The position numbers and the translations under genes were made by a program. From NCBI RefSeq assembly GCF_004297265.1, contig NZ_SCUT01000025.1:143123-207122 (forward strand): a DNA stretch of 64,000 nt, given 5' to 3'. The notes under the pieces are model-generated. The model worked only from the letters and a program-made list of their open reading frames with translations, was not told the origin of the DNA and did not search any database. Source of the DNA: Reyranella sp. GTDB lineage: Bacteria; Pseudomonadota; Alphaproteobacteria; Reyranellales; Reyranellaceae. This document shows positions 30,650-40,161 of this stretch, piece after piece (position 1 is the first letter of the stretch; the number at the start of each line of letters is the position of its first letter).

Positions 30650-31087
30650 GTGACGGGCAATTTCTGGCGCATGGCGGTCGCGGGCTTCGTCGCCGGCGCG
30701 CTCAGCGTGCTGGTATTCCACCAATGGGGGTTCTACGCCGCCGCTGAATTCGGCTTCGGACGTCCCAATCTCTACAGCATGCGGCCGGTCCCGCCGTGGG
30801 GCGTTCCGGCCATCGTCTCGCTGGCGTTCTGGGGTGGTCTTTGGGGCGTCCTGGGCGCCCTCGTGGTCGCGCGCCTACCCGGCCTGCTGAACGGGGCCCT
30901 GGGCTGGATCCTCTTCGCGATCACGCTGGTCCTGGCCGTGAATTGGTTCGTCGTCCTGCCGATCAAGGGCGCGCCGGTGGGCGGCGGCTGGCGCCTGCCG
31001 GGCGTGGTCGTGGTGCCCATCGTCTACGCACTCTGGGGCTTCGGCATGTGGCTGTTCTACGGTCTCGTGCGCAGGCTGCTGAGGTAG
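30650..31087 (+). CDS. Conserved four-helix membrane protein
   Basis: A 145-residue protein starting with GTG, with four predicted helices (about residues 5-25, 46-70, 80-98, 115-140). The pattern FWRMAVAGFVAGALSVLVFHQ at the start and short loops is that of small alphaproteobacterial inner-membrane proteins of unknown function. It starts 1 bp after the amidase stop. Convergent with the selenoprotein operon. Confidence 0.7.
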   Translation: MTGNFWRMAVAGFVAGALSVLVFHQWGFYAAAEFGFGRPNLYSMRPVPPWGVPAIVSLAFWGGLWGVLGALVVARLPGLLNGALGWILFAITLVLAVNWFVVLPIKGAPVGGGWRLPGVVVVPIVYALWGFGMWLFYGLVRRLLR

Positions 31088-31105
31088 CGGGGGGCGTGAC
31101 CCGCG

Positions 31106-32077
31106 TCAGAGCCTCCGCAACACCATCTGCGAGCCGCCGCCCCAGATCGGGAGATAGGCCATCTTGTAGCCGGCGCCGCCGGTGACGATCGGATGGATCG
31201 CTTCGGGCGACGAAGCGACGTCACCGCCCTTGTCGAACAGGTATTGCTGGACCCGCCCGATGTCCCAGCCCTCATGTCGCGCGATCTTCTCGGCGAGTTC
31301 GAGCGGCAGAAGAAGCACCTGCTCGCCGCGCCCGCCCTTGCGGCTCTGGCCCGACATCACGATCTCGGCGCGCATGCCGGCGACGACCGGGTCGAGGATC
31401 GCCTCGGGGGTGGCGCCTTCGCCGTCGCCGGGCAGCACCTCGGCCGTACCCGAAATGCCCATCACCGTGAGGGCGCTTTCGTCTTTCGCAAGCCCGTGGC
31501 GCTCGGTGAAGGAGGGGAAGGGACCTTCGTTCCTCTCGGCGAAGCACAGCGTGAACTTGGCCGGCTGGCCCATGGTCGCCATGTCCCCCGTGTCCGAGCG
31601 CGCACCGCCGATGTTGCGCAGGCAGAGCTGCAGGGCGCGGCCGATGCAGGCATTGGCGCGGCTGCCGGGACCGATGGCGTTGGTCAGCGCGTTGACGCCG
31701 AGCCGCTGCACGATCGGGCCATGGAGGCAAAGCGCGACGGCGGCGCTGCCGGTGGTTGTGGCGATGCCGAGGAGATTGAAGTCCGGCTCGAGCGTGGCCG
31801 TGGCCGCCGCGAGCACGACCGGCAGTTCGGCCGGGACGCAGCCTGCGATCACGCATTGATAGGCGATGCTCTCGGGGCTGATGTCGCCGAACATCGGCGG
31901 CATCATGCCTTGCGACTCCGAACGGCCGCCGATGCCGGCGACCATCTCTTCCAGGCGCCGCCGGGTCGGCGGCACCAGGGGGAGGCCATCCGAGAGTTCG
32001 GCCTCCGTCAGGATCTGCTGTGCGCGCTCCCAGGTCGCCTGCTCGTCGACGACCGGCCAGCCGCACCACTCGTTCAT
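31106..32077 (-). CDS. Protein of unknown function, selenoprotein operon (paralogue without cysteine cluster)
   Basis: A 323-residue cytosolic protein, homologous over its length to the gene upstream. Shared landmarks: SDGLPLVPPT, VIAGCVPAELPVV, NLLGIATTTG and GQPAKFTLCF. It keeps one landmark Cys (Cys80) but has Gly/Ser/Ala where the paralogue has Cys113, Cys131 and Cys135. No family function known to me. Last gene of a four-gene minus-strand operon, its ATG overlapping the previous stop by four bases. It may be a structural partner of the other copy. Confidence 0.75.
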   Translation of the reverse strand: MNEWCGWPVVDEQATWERAQQILTEAELSDGLPLVPPTRRRLEEMVAGIGGRSESQGMMPPMFGDISPESIAYQCVIAGCVPAELPVVLAAATATLEPDFNLLGIATTTGSAAVALCLHGPIVQRLGVNALTNAIGPGSRANACIGRALQLCLRNIGGARSDTGDMATMGQPAKFTLCFAERNEGPFPSFTERHGLAKDESALTVMGISGTAEVLPGDGEGATPEAILDPVVAGMRAEIVMSGQSRKGGRGEQVLLLPLELAEKIARHEGWDIGRVQQYLFDKGGDVASSPEAIHPIVTGGAGYKMAYLPIWGGGSQMVLRRL

Positions 32078-33111
32078 CGGGCGATGCGCGTGCAGGCGAC
32101 GGTGGTGCCGCCGAACGACGGGATGAAGGCCGAATGCTTGCCCGGACCGCCCGCCACGGTGATGTGGATGTCGCCCGGATCTCGGCCGATCGTCAGCCAG
32201 TCACCGTCGGGCTTGTGGCCGGTGCTCTCGTAGGTGTCGAGGTTCTCGCGGGAGATGCGCGACAGGTGGATCCGCGAACGCTTCCAGAGTTCCTCCCGGA
32301 TGCTCTCGATCGTGAAGCCATCACGCTTCAGGGTCGCCGCATGCTCGGGGCCGATGATGAGGAACATCGGCCCCTTGCCGTACACGGTGTTGGCGCCCGG
32401 ATTGGACATGCCGCCGGCAAAGGTGGTGAGCAGTCCGTCGCCCGTGGTCGAACCGTGGTCGTTGAGATTGTGCGGGCCTTCGCCCGACATCACCGTCACG
32501 ACCGAATCCGTGGGCGCGAAGCCGCGCTGCACGTGATAGGGCGTCCAGGGGTTCTCTTCCTCGTTCTCGCCGAAGCAGAAGGTGAACTTGGCGGGATTGC
32601 CCTGGGTCGAACGGTCCATCTCGCCGGGCTTGGCGCCGGCCACGTTCAGCAGCATCAGGCCGAGCGCGCGGCCGATCGTGGCATTGGCCTGGCGGCCCTG
32701 GCCGAAGCAGTTGGTGCCGCAGTTGATGTTGAGCTCGTGGCGGATCGGGCCGCTCACCATGACCATCGGGGCGCAGGAGTGCGTGGTCGCAAGCGTGCCG
32801 TGCAGATTGTAGTCCGGGTCGAGCACGCCGCGCAGCGCGGCGGTCACGACCGGGAAATACTCCGGCTTGCAGCCCGCCATCACGGCATTGGCGGCGAGCG
32901 CCTGCAGCGTCGGGACGATCTGGCGCGGCGGCACCGGCGGATAGGGCCGGTTGTCGCCGCGCACCGTCTCGACGAACTTCGCCACCTTGGCCTCGCTGGG
33001 CACGAACAGCGGCATGCCGTCGCTCCAGCCCTGTTCGTTGGCGTACTCGTTGAAGGCCTCGACATCCATGTCGCCGATGTCGATCACTTCCTGTTCGGCG
33101 ATGTCCTTCAT
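32074..33111 (-). CDS. Protein of unknown function, selenoprotein operon (paralogue with cysteine cluster)
   Basis: A 345-residue cytosolic protein. Conserved landmarks are GWSDGMPLFVP, VMAGCKPEYFPVV (Cys81), TLATTHSCAP (His111, Cys113), NINCGTNCFGQGR (Cys131, Cys135) and QGNPAKFTFCFGENEEENPW. The Cys/His set could bind a metal or do thiol chemistry; this is inference. Its ATG overlaps the stop of the UGSC selenoprotein (ATGA), which ties the two together in translation. I do not recognise a named enzyme. Most likely the catalytic partner of the selenoprotein. Confidence 0.76.
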   Translation of the reverse strand: MKDIAEQEVIDIGDMDVEAFNEYANEQGWSDGMPLFVPSEAKVAKFVETVRGDNRPYPPVPPRQIVPTLQALAANAVMAGCKPEYFPVVTAALRGVLDPDYNLHGTLATTHSCAPMVMVSGPIRHELNINCGTNCFGQGRQANATIGRALGLMLLNVAGAKPGEMDRSTQGNPAKFTFCFGENEEENPWTPYHVQRGFAPTDSVVTVMSGEGPHNLNDHGSTTGDGLLTTFAGGMSNPGANTVYGKGPMFLIIGPEHAATLKRDGFTIESIREELWKRSRIHLSRISRENLDTYESTGHKPDGDWLTIGRDPGDIHITVAGGPGKHSAFIPSFGGTTVACTRIAR

Positions 33112-33626
33112 TTCGTCGTCGCCTCGGTCAGTCCCTTGGTCGCTGCTTCGATGCGTTCCCGCAGTTCTTCGGCATTGAGGCCGCCGACGGGATGCTTGAC
33201 CACGATCAGGCGCGGTTCGACCTTGCGGGCCTTCGCCTGGGCGAGGACCAGCGGTTTGAAAGTCTCAGTGGCGATCACGTAGGCGGTGATGCCGAGCTTC
33301 TCGAGTTCGAGGCTGTCGTGGAAACTCCACGATGAACAGCTTCCTCAATCTCCTAAGGCGAGGAGTGCCGCCTTGTAGTTCTTGGCGACCTTCTCGATCA
33401 GTTCCTTCGGCGCCGGCTGGCTGGCACTGTTCTTGGCGTGGAAGTGGATGTTGTCCACCGGACGGTGCGCGCCCAGCATGGCGCGGACGCCTTCCAGCAA
33501 CTCACGGGCGTTCGGCTTGGAATTGGAGATCAGCGCAATAGCGTCAGTCGCCCAGTTGACGGGCTGCAAAGTCACCTTGGCTGGGCCGGCGGCGGCCATT
33601 CCGAAGCTTGGATTGAAGATACGCAT
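33108..33626 (-). CDS. UGSC-family selenoprotein, TGA read as selenocysteine at residue 94
   Basis: The frame from the ATG at 33626 (site GGAGGAAAA upstream) reaches an in-frame TGA at 33347-33345, then continues for 78 more codons to a TGA overlapping the next ATG. Read through, it is a 172-residue protein with the redox motif Sec94-Gly-Ser-Cys97, the signature for which the UGSC family is named. After the motif come SSWSFHDSLELEKLGI and ETFKPLVLAQA. A hairpin of the bacterial SECIS type follows the TGA. A gene caller would end it at 93 residues and lose the rest. Probably a thiol-type oxidoreductase acting with the neighbouring flavoprotein. Confidence 0.93.
33312..33340 (-). promoter_or_regulatory. 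Bacterial SECIS element of the UGSC selenoprotein mRNA
   Basis: Reading the minus strand just after the TGA (33347-33345): lower stem GCUGU (33340-33336) pairs with ACAGC (33316-33312); a four-base bulge UCAU follows on the 5' side; the upper stem CGUGG (33331-33327) pairs with CCACG (33321-33317) and closes the loop AGUUU (33326-33322). The loop has G in its first two positions, and lies 18 nt after the UGA, within the known 16-37 nt range. This is what SelB needs for selenocysteine insertion. Confidence 0.88.
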
Positions 33627-33643
33627 GTTCGTTTTCCTCCACG

Positions 33644-34513
33644 CTACTTTTTCAACGCCGCGACGACCGACTTGGCGGCGCGTTGGCCGTCCGCGATGGC
33701 GTTGGCGAGATATTCCTTCGAACCGGACCTGACGTCGCCGGCGGCGAACACCAGCGGCTGGCCCGTCTGGCCCGCTTCGTCGACAACGATATGCCCCGTG
33801 GCGTCACGTGCAAGCGAATCCGGCAGGAATTCCGCAGCGGGAGACCGGCCCTCGTAAACGAACACCGCATTGGTCGGAATTCGGTTTCGCTGGCCGTTAT
33901 TCTCGATCGTGACGGCCTCCAGCCCGTTGCTGCCTTCGAGACCGACGATGCGGCCCGGCAGGGCCGTGACGCCTTCGGGGACGGGGTCGCTCGGAGTGCC
34001 GAGCATGGTGATGTCGCCCGCGATGCCAACGAGGACGGCGGCCTCGTAGGGCGCCCAGCCGGTGGCGCCGGCGATGATCACGGGCTGGCCGGCATAGAGC
34101 GGCCCGTCGCAGTTCGCGCAGTGGGACAGGCCACGCCCTTCATATTCTTCCTCGCCGGGAAGGCCGAGCTTGCCCTTGTTCATGCCGGTGGCCACGACAA
34201 GGGATCGCGCCGTATGGCGCTCGCCCTCGGCGGTCTCGATCTCGAAGGGTCCATTGCCGGAAATCGCCGTGACTTCGCCGAAGCCGATCTCGACGCCGGC
34301 GACGACGGCATCGTCGGTGAGGCGCGCGGCCATCGTGGTGCCGTCGAAGATCTCTTCGAAATCGTGCAACTGGCCCAGGTTGATGATTTCGCCGCCGGGC
34401 GCGAGCTTGTCGAGGCAGAGCGCCTTCAGGCCCGCGCGGGCGGCTTCGGTGGCGGCGGTGAGGCCGGCCGGGCCTGCGCCGATGACGATCACGTCGTAGG
34501 AAGGAGTGTCCAT
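33644..34513 (-). CDS. Thioredoxin-reductase-like FAD-dependent disulfide oxidoreductase
   Basis: A 289-residue flavoprotein. FAD motif IGAGPAGLTAA (residues 11-21), redox Cys132-Ala-Asn-Cys135 in SHCANCDGP, and a C-terminal FAAGDVRS flavin motif match thioredoxin reductases. The NAD(P)H region differs: where TrxR has GGGxSAxEEA it reads AGATGWAPYEAA, and the HRRxxxR stretch is replaced by MLGTPSDPVPEG. An unusual electron donor is therefore possible. The ATG at 34513 sits before the FAD motif; longer frames upstream are not supported. First gene of the selenoprotein operon, 17 bp before it. Confidence 0.87.
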   Translation of the reverse strand: MDTPSYDVIVIGAGPAGLTAATEAARAGLKALCLDKLAPGGEIINLGQLHDFEEIFDGTTMAARLTDDAVVAGVEIGFGEVTAISGNGPFEIETAEGERHTARSLVVATGMNKGKLGLPGEEEYEGRGLSHCANCDGPLYAGQPVIIAGATGWAPYEAAVLVGIAGDITMLGTPSDPVPEGVTALPGRIVGLEGSNGLEAVTIENNGQRNRIPTNAVFVYEGRSPAAEFLPDSLARDATGHIVVDEAGQTGQPLVFAAGDVRSGSKEYLANAIADGQRAAKSVVAALKK

Positions 34514-34699
34514 GGCCGTCTTTAATCGGCACTTGTACCGAGGAGTGCAAGGGACAATTCGGGGACCGCGCGGGGCTGACCGAGCCTGTGCATCCCCTGC
34601 GCCCGATTGTGGTCCGCGATTTGCAGGCCGCCCATCTTGAGCTTGCCAGTCCCCAAGAAAGCATCTTAGGTCGCGAAGGCAGGGAGACAGAAACAAGGC
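34514..34699. promoter_or_regulatory. Divergent intergenic region between the selenoprotein operon and the LIV-type ABC operon
   Basis: These 186 bp separate two divergently transcribed operons and must hold both promoters. The gene on the minus strand has no good Shine-Dalgarno site before its ATG. Before the plus-strand ATG (34700) there is a GGGAGA site at about 34682. I see no confident -35/-10 pair, operator palindrome or riboswitch fold. Confidence 0.4.
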
Positions 34700-35614
34700 A
34701 TGGCGTATTTCACGCAACAGCTGATCAACGCAATCACGCTGGGCGCCATCTACGGGCTGATCGCCATCGGGTACACGATGGTCTACGGGATCATCGGCAT
34801 GATCAACTTCGCGCATGGCGAAGTGTTCATGATCGGCGCCTTCATCTCGCTGATCGGCTTCATCATCTGCGGCAGCCTCGGCATCAGCTCCGCGCCCATC
34901 GCCATCGTCCTGGTGCTGCTGCTGGCCATGTGCTTCTCGGCCGTCTACGGCTGGGCGATCGAACGAACGGCCTATCGACCATTAAGAGGCTCGTTCCGGC
35001 TGGCCCCGCTGATCTCCGCCATCGGCGTGTCGATCGCCCTCCAGAACTACGTGCAGCTGGCCCAGGGGGCGCGGCCCAAACCCGGCGGGCAGGTCGTCTC
35101 GGGCGGATTCAATCTCTTCAGCGCCGACGGCTTCGACGTCCGCGTCACCTGGCTTCAGATCATCATCGTGCTGGTGACGGTCGTACTGATGGCGGGATTC
35201 ACCTGGGTGATCGCGAAAACCTCGCTGGGACGCCAGCAGCGCGCCTGCGAACAGGACATGAAGATGGCGGCGTTGCTGGGCGTCAATGTCGACCGCACCA
35301 TATCGCTCACCTTCGTGCTGGGGGCGGCGCTCGCGGCCGTCGCCGGCATGCTGTTCCTGATGTACTATGGCGTCATCGACTTCTTCATCGGCTTCCTGGC
35401 CGGCATCAAGGCCTTCACCGCGGCGGTGCTGGGCGGCATCGGCTCGCTGCCGGGCGCCATGTTGGGCGGGCTGCTGATCGGATTGATCGAGGTCTTCTGG
35501 GCCGGCTACTTCTCGAGCGAGTACAAGGACGTCGCGGCTTTCGCGATCCTCGTCCTAGTTCTGATCTTCCGGCCGAGCGGACTGCTCGGCAAACCGGAGA
35601 TCGAGAAGGTCTGA
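34700..35614 (+). CDS. livH: Branched-chain amino acid type ABC permease (LivH)
   Basis: A 304-residue inner-membrane permease. MAYFTQQLINAITLGAIYGLIAIGYTMVYGIIGMINFAHGEVFMIGAF is a textbook LivH start in content; the cytoplasmic coupling loop holds RACEQDMKMAALLGVNVDRTI. It is the first gene of a livHMGF-like set with a binding protein downstream. Ligands of such importers include leucine/isoleucine/valine, amides, urea and aromatics. Confidence 0.93.
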   Translation: MAYFTQQLINAITLGAIYGLIAIGYTMVYGIIGMINFAHGEVFMIGAFISLIGFIICGSLGISSAPIAIVLVLLLAMCFSAVYGWAIERTAYRPLRGSFRLAPLISAIGVSIALQNYVQLAQGARPKPGGQVVSGGFNLFSADGFDVRVTWLQIIIVLVTVVLMAGFTWVIAKTSLGRQQRACEQDMKMAALLGVNVDRTISLTFVLGAALAAVAGMLFLMYYGVIDFFIGFLAGIKAFTAAVLGGIGSLPGAMLGGLLIGLIEVFWAGYFSSEYKDVAAFAILVLVLIFRPSGLLGKPEIEKV

Positions 35615-35617
35615 CGG

Positions 35618-37035
<1,418 letters not shown>

Positions 37036-37039
<4 letters not shown>

Positions 37040-37860
37040 CGGCACCCCAAGTCACAGAGCCACTTATCGAGGTCGAGCACCTCACCATGCGCTTCGGCGG
37101 GCTGGTCGCGATCGACGACGTGTCGTTCACCGCCCGGTCGCATTCGATCACCGCCGTCATCGGCCCCAACGGCGCCGGCAAGACGACGGTCTTCAACTGC
37201 ATCACCGGCTTCTACAAGCCGACGATCGGCCGGCTGACCCTGCGCGGCGCCGGCGGGGAATTCCTGCTCGAGCGGATGCGCGGCCACGAGATCGGCCAGA
37301 AGGCGAGGGTGGCGCGCACCTTCCAGAACATCCGCCTGTTTCCCGGCATGACGGTGCTCGAGAACCTGATGGTGGCGCAGCACAACAAGCTGATGCGCGC
37401 CTCGGGCTGGAGTCTGCTCGGTCTCCTCGGCGCCGCGAGCTTCCAGCGTGCCGAGGCGGCCGCAGTCGAACTGGCGCGGCTCTGGCTGGAGCGTATCGGC
37501 CTGGTGGCTGATGCCGACCGGCCGGCCGGCGAGCTGCCCTATGGAGCCCAGCGGCGCCTCGAGATCGCCCGGGCCATGTGTACCGAGCCGGTGTTGCTGT
37601 GTCTCGACGAGCCGGCGGCCGGTCTCAACCCGCGCGAATCGGCGGAACTCAACCAGCTGCTGGTGTCGATCCGCGATCGCGACGGGATCGGCGTGCTGCT
37701 GATCGAGCACGACATGAGCGTCGTGATGAACATTTCCGACCATATCGTCGTGCTCGACTATGGCCGCAAGATCGCAGAGGGGGATCCGCTGGCGGTGCGC
37801 AGTGACCCGGCGGTGATCCGCGCCTATCTCGGCACCGACGAGGAGGCGATCGATGGCTGA
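37036..37860 (+). CDS. livG: Branched-chain amino acid type ABC ATPase (LivG)
   Basis: A 274-residue ATPase: Walker A GPNGAGKTT, Q-loop region RVARTFQNIRLFPGMTVLENLMVAQHN (with the LivG-specific RTFQNIRLF), signature LPYGAQRRLEIARA, Walker B LLCLDEPAAGLNP, and the switch region LIEHDMSVVM. The ATG overlaps the livM stop by four bases. The variant signature (YGAQRR) is normal for LivG. Confidence 0.94.
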
Positions 37861-38581
37861 GCCCTCGATCCTCTCGGTGAGGGGTGTCGAAACCTTCTAT
37901 GGCGCCATCCAGGCCCTGCACGGGGTCGATCTCGAGGTGGCGAAGGGCGAGATCGTGACGCTGATCGGCGCCAACGGGGCGGGCAAGTCGACGCTGCTGA
38001 TGACGATCTGCGGCAATCCCCGTGCGCGCAGCGGCAAGATCCTGCTCGACGGCGAGGACATCACGGCGCTGCCGACCTTCCAGATCGTGCGGCGCGGCGT
38101 GGCGCAGGTGCCGGAGGGGCGGCGCATCTTCGCGCGCATGAGTGTTTACGAGAACCTGCAGATGGGCGCGATCCTCGCCGATCCGGCGAACTTCAACTCC
38201 GATATCGACCGCGTATTCGCGATGTTCCCACGGCTGGCCGAGCGGCGCGACCAGCGTGGCGGCACCCTGTCGGGCGGCGAACAGCAGATGCTGGCGATCG
38301 GCCGCGCCCTGATGAGCCGGCCGCGCATCCTCCTGCTCGACGAGCCGTCGCTGGGCCTCGCACCGCTGATCGTGCGCCAGATCTTCGACTCGATCGGCCG
38401 CATCGCGCGGGAGGAGGGGGTCACGATCTTCCTGGTCGAGCAGAACGCCTTTCACGCGCTGCGCCTGGCGGACCGCGGCTACGTTCTGGCCAACGGACGG
38501 GTGCGCCTCAGTGGCAGTGGCAAGGAGTTGCTGGCCAATCAAGAGGTCCGCGCCGCCTACCTGGAAGGGGGGCACGCATGA
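37853..38581 (+). CDS. livF: Branched-chain amino acid type ABC ATPase (LivF)
   Basis: A 242-residue ATPase. VETFYGAIQALHGVDLEV, Walker A GANGAGKST, VPEGRRIFARMSVYENLQMG, signature LSGGEQQMLAIGRALMSRP, Walker B LLLDEPSLGLAP and LVEQN switch are all canonical LivF. It overlaps livG by eight bases and the next gene by four. Confidence 0.94.
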   Translation: MAEPSILSVRGVETFYGAIQALHGVDLEVAKGEIVTLIGANGAGKSTLLMTICGNPRARSGKILLDGEDITALPTFQIVRRGVAQVPEGRRIFARMSVYENLQMGAILADPANFNSDIDRVFAMFPRLAERRDQRGGTLSGGEQQMLAIGRALMSRPRILLLDEPSLGLAPLIVRQIFDSIGRIAREEGVTIFLVEQNAFHALRLADRGYVLANGRVRLSGSGKELLANQEVRAAYLEGGHA

Positions 38582-38940
38582 GCCCGCTGGACACCTTCAT
38601 GTTCGACTGGTTCGGCGACACCCTGTTCAACGTGGTGCTGTTCAACCTCATCCTGATCGGGCCGGCCTCGTTCGCCGCCGGGCACGCCGTGGCGCTCACC
38701 TGGCGACCCTGGCCGCAGATCGTGTTCTACACGGCGCTCCTGTCGGCGACCCTGCGCTTCCTCGACTACGCGCTGGCCAATGGGGAACTGTGGTCGCTGG
38801 CGGGCTTTGCACTGGGCTGGGCCGTGCAATTGGCGATCGCGGCCTTTGCCTACAGGCTCACCCGGGCGCGCCAGATGGTGCGCCAGTATCCCTGGCTTTA
38901 CCGGCGCAAAGGCTTGCTGGGCTGGGACGAGCGGCCCTAA
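38578..38940 (+). CDS. Conserved small membrane protein of the LIV-type operon
   Basis: A 120-residue protein with three predicted helices (about 15-35, 48-65, 72-95) and a basic C-terminal tail that ends in YRRKGLLGWDERP. It overlaps livF by four bases and precedes the binding-protein gene, so it is likely an accessory of this transporter. I do not know a function for the family. Confidence 0.75.
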   Translation: MSPLDTFMFDWFGDTLFNVVLFNLILIGPASFAAGHAVALTWRPWPQIVFYTALLSATLRFLDYALANGELWSLAGFALGWAVQLAIAAFAYRLTRARQMVRQYPWLYRRKGLLGWDERP

Positions 38941-38994
38941 TGTAAGTTCATGCTCCGCACGCGCGGAGGAGGCTCAACGACAAGGGAGACCCGG

Positions 38995-40107
38995 ATGAAG
39001 AAGATGTACGGCGCGCTGGCCGTCGCAGCCGTCGCCTTGATGGCGACGCCCGCGTTCGCCCAGATCAAGATCGGCTCGGCCGGCCCGATGACCGGCGCGA
39101 ATGCGGCGTTCGGCGAGCAGTTGAAGCGCGGCGCCGAGATGGCGGTCGCGGACATCAATGCCGCAGGCGGCGTCAACGGCCAGAAACTCGAACTGGTGAT
39201 CGGCGACGACGCCTGCGACCCGAAGCAGGCGACCGCGGTCGCCAACAAGATGGTCTCGGACAAGGTCGTGTTCGTGGCCGGGCATTTCTGCTCGGGCTCG
39301 TCGATCCCCGCCTCGGACATCTACAAGGAAGGCAAGATCCTGCAGATCACGCCGGCCTCGACCAACCCGAAGCTGACGGATGACGCCGCTTCCAAGGGCA
39401 ACACCACGGTGTTCCGCACCTGCGGCCGTGACGACGTGCAGGGCACGACTGTCGGCAACTACATCCTGAAGAACCACAAGACCGCCAAGGTCGCGATCCT
39501 CCACGACAAGTCGCCCTACGGCAAAGGCGTGGCCGACGAGACCAAGAAGGCGCTGAACAAGGGCGGCCTGCGCGAGACCATGTACGAGGCCTACAACGAC
39601 ACCGACAAGGACTTCGCTGCGCTGATCAACAAGATGAAGCAGGCGAAGATCGATATCATCGTGCTGGGCGGCTACCACACCGCGGGCGCGCTGATCATCA
39701 AGCAGGCGCGTGAGCAGGGCCTGGCGGCGGCGATGATGGGCTTCGACGCGCTGGAGACCGCCGAGTTCGCCCAGCTGGGCGGTGCGGCGACCAACGGCGT
39801 GATGATGTCGTTCCCGCCGAAGGCCGAGGACGATCCCAAGAATGCCGCCCTCGTGAAGAAGTTCCGCGACGCCAAGTACAATCCGGAGGGCTACACGCTG
39901 TTCAGCTACGCTGCCGTGAAGGCCTGGGCCGATGCCGCCAACAAGGCGAAATCGACCGAGGCGGCCAAGGTCGCCGCGGCGCTGCGCTCGGGCAAGTTCG
40001 ACTCGGCCGTCGGCGTGCTCGAATTCGACGCCAAGGGCGACATCAAGGACGCCGTCTACGACATCTACGTCTGGAAGGACGGCAAGTCGTCGCCAATGAA
40101 GAAGTAG
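38995..40107 (+). CDS. Branched-chain amino acid type ABC binding protein (LivK/LivJ-like)
   Basis: A 370-residue periplasmic protein. A Sec signal (MKKMYGALAVAAVALMATPAFA, cleaved after AFA) is followed by QIKIGSAGPMTGANAAFGEQ, the standard start of the mature leucine-type binding protein. DPKQATAVANKMVSDKV is a conserved segment. I start at ATG 38995, after an AGGGAGA site; a longer frame from 38950 lacks a good site. Ends in a strong terminator. Confidence 0.93.
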   Translation: MKKMYGALAVAAVALMATPAFAQIKIGSAGPMTGANAAFGEQLKRGAEMAVADINAAGGVNGQKLELVIGDDACDPKQATAVANKMVSDKVVFVAGHFCSGSSIPASDIYKEGKILQITPASTNPKLTDDAASKGNTTVFRTCGRDDVQGTTVGNYILKNHKTAKVAILHDKSPYGKGVADETKKALNKGGLRETMYEAYNDTDKDFAALINKMKQAKIDIIVLGGYHTAGALIIKQAREQGLAAAMMGFDALETAEFAQLGGAATNGVMMSFPPKAEDDPKNAALVKKFRDAKYNPEGYTLFSYAAVKAWADAANKAKSTEAAKVAAALRSGKFDSAVGVLEFDAKGDIKDAVYDIYVWKDGKSSPMKK

Positions 40108-40131
40108 GGCAGACAAGCTCTGCGATGGAGA

Positions 40132-40161
40132 GGCCCGGCATCAGCCGGGCCTTTTCTTTTT
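40132..40161 (+). terminator. Rho-independent terminator of the LIV-type operon
   Basis: An 8-bp perfect stem GGCCCGGC/GCCGGGCC with loop ATCA, followed by TTTTCTTTT. It lies 24 bp after the binding-protein stop. The stop codon of the convergent adaA gene falls inside the loop. Confidence 0.92.

Noticed and set aside
33345..33626. Stand-alone 93-residue protein ending at TGA
   Set aside because: The frame continues with conserved-looking sequence and a SECIS hairpin, and the real stop overlaps the next start codon. The short form is a truncation artefact.
34514..34560. Promoter giving a leaderless mRNA for the flavoprotein gene (TTGCAC, 18 bp, ATTAAA)
   Set aside because: Each hexamer matches the consensus at only about three of six positions, so the call is too weak, even though no clear ribosome-binding site is present.
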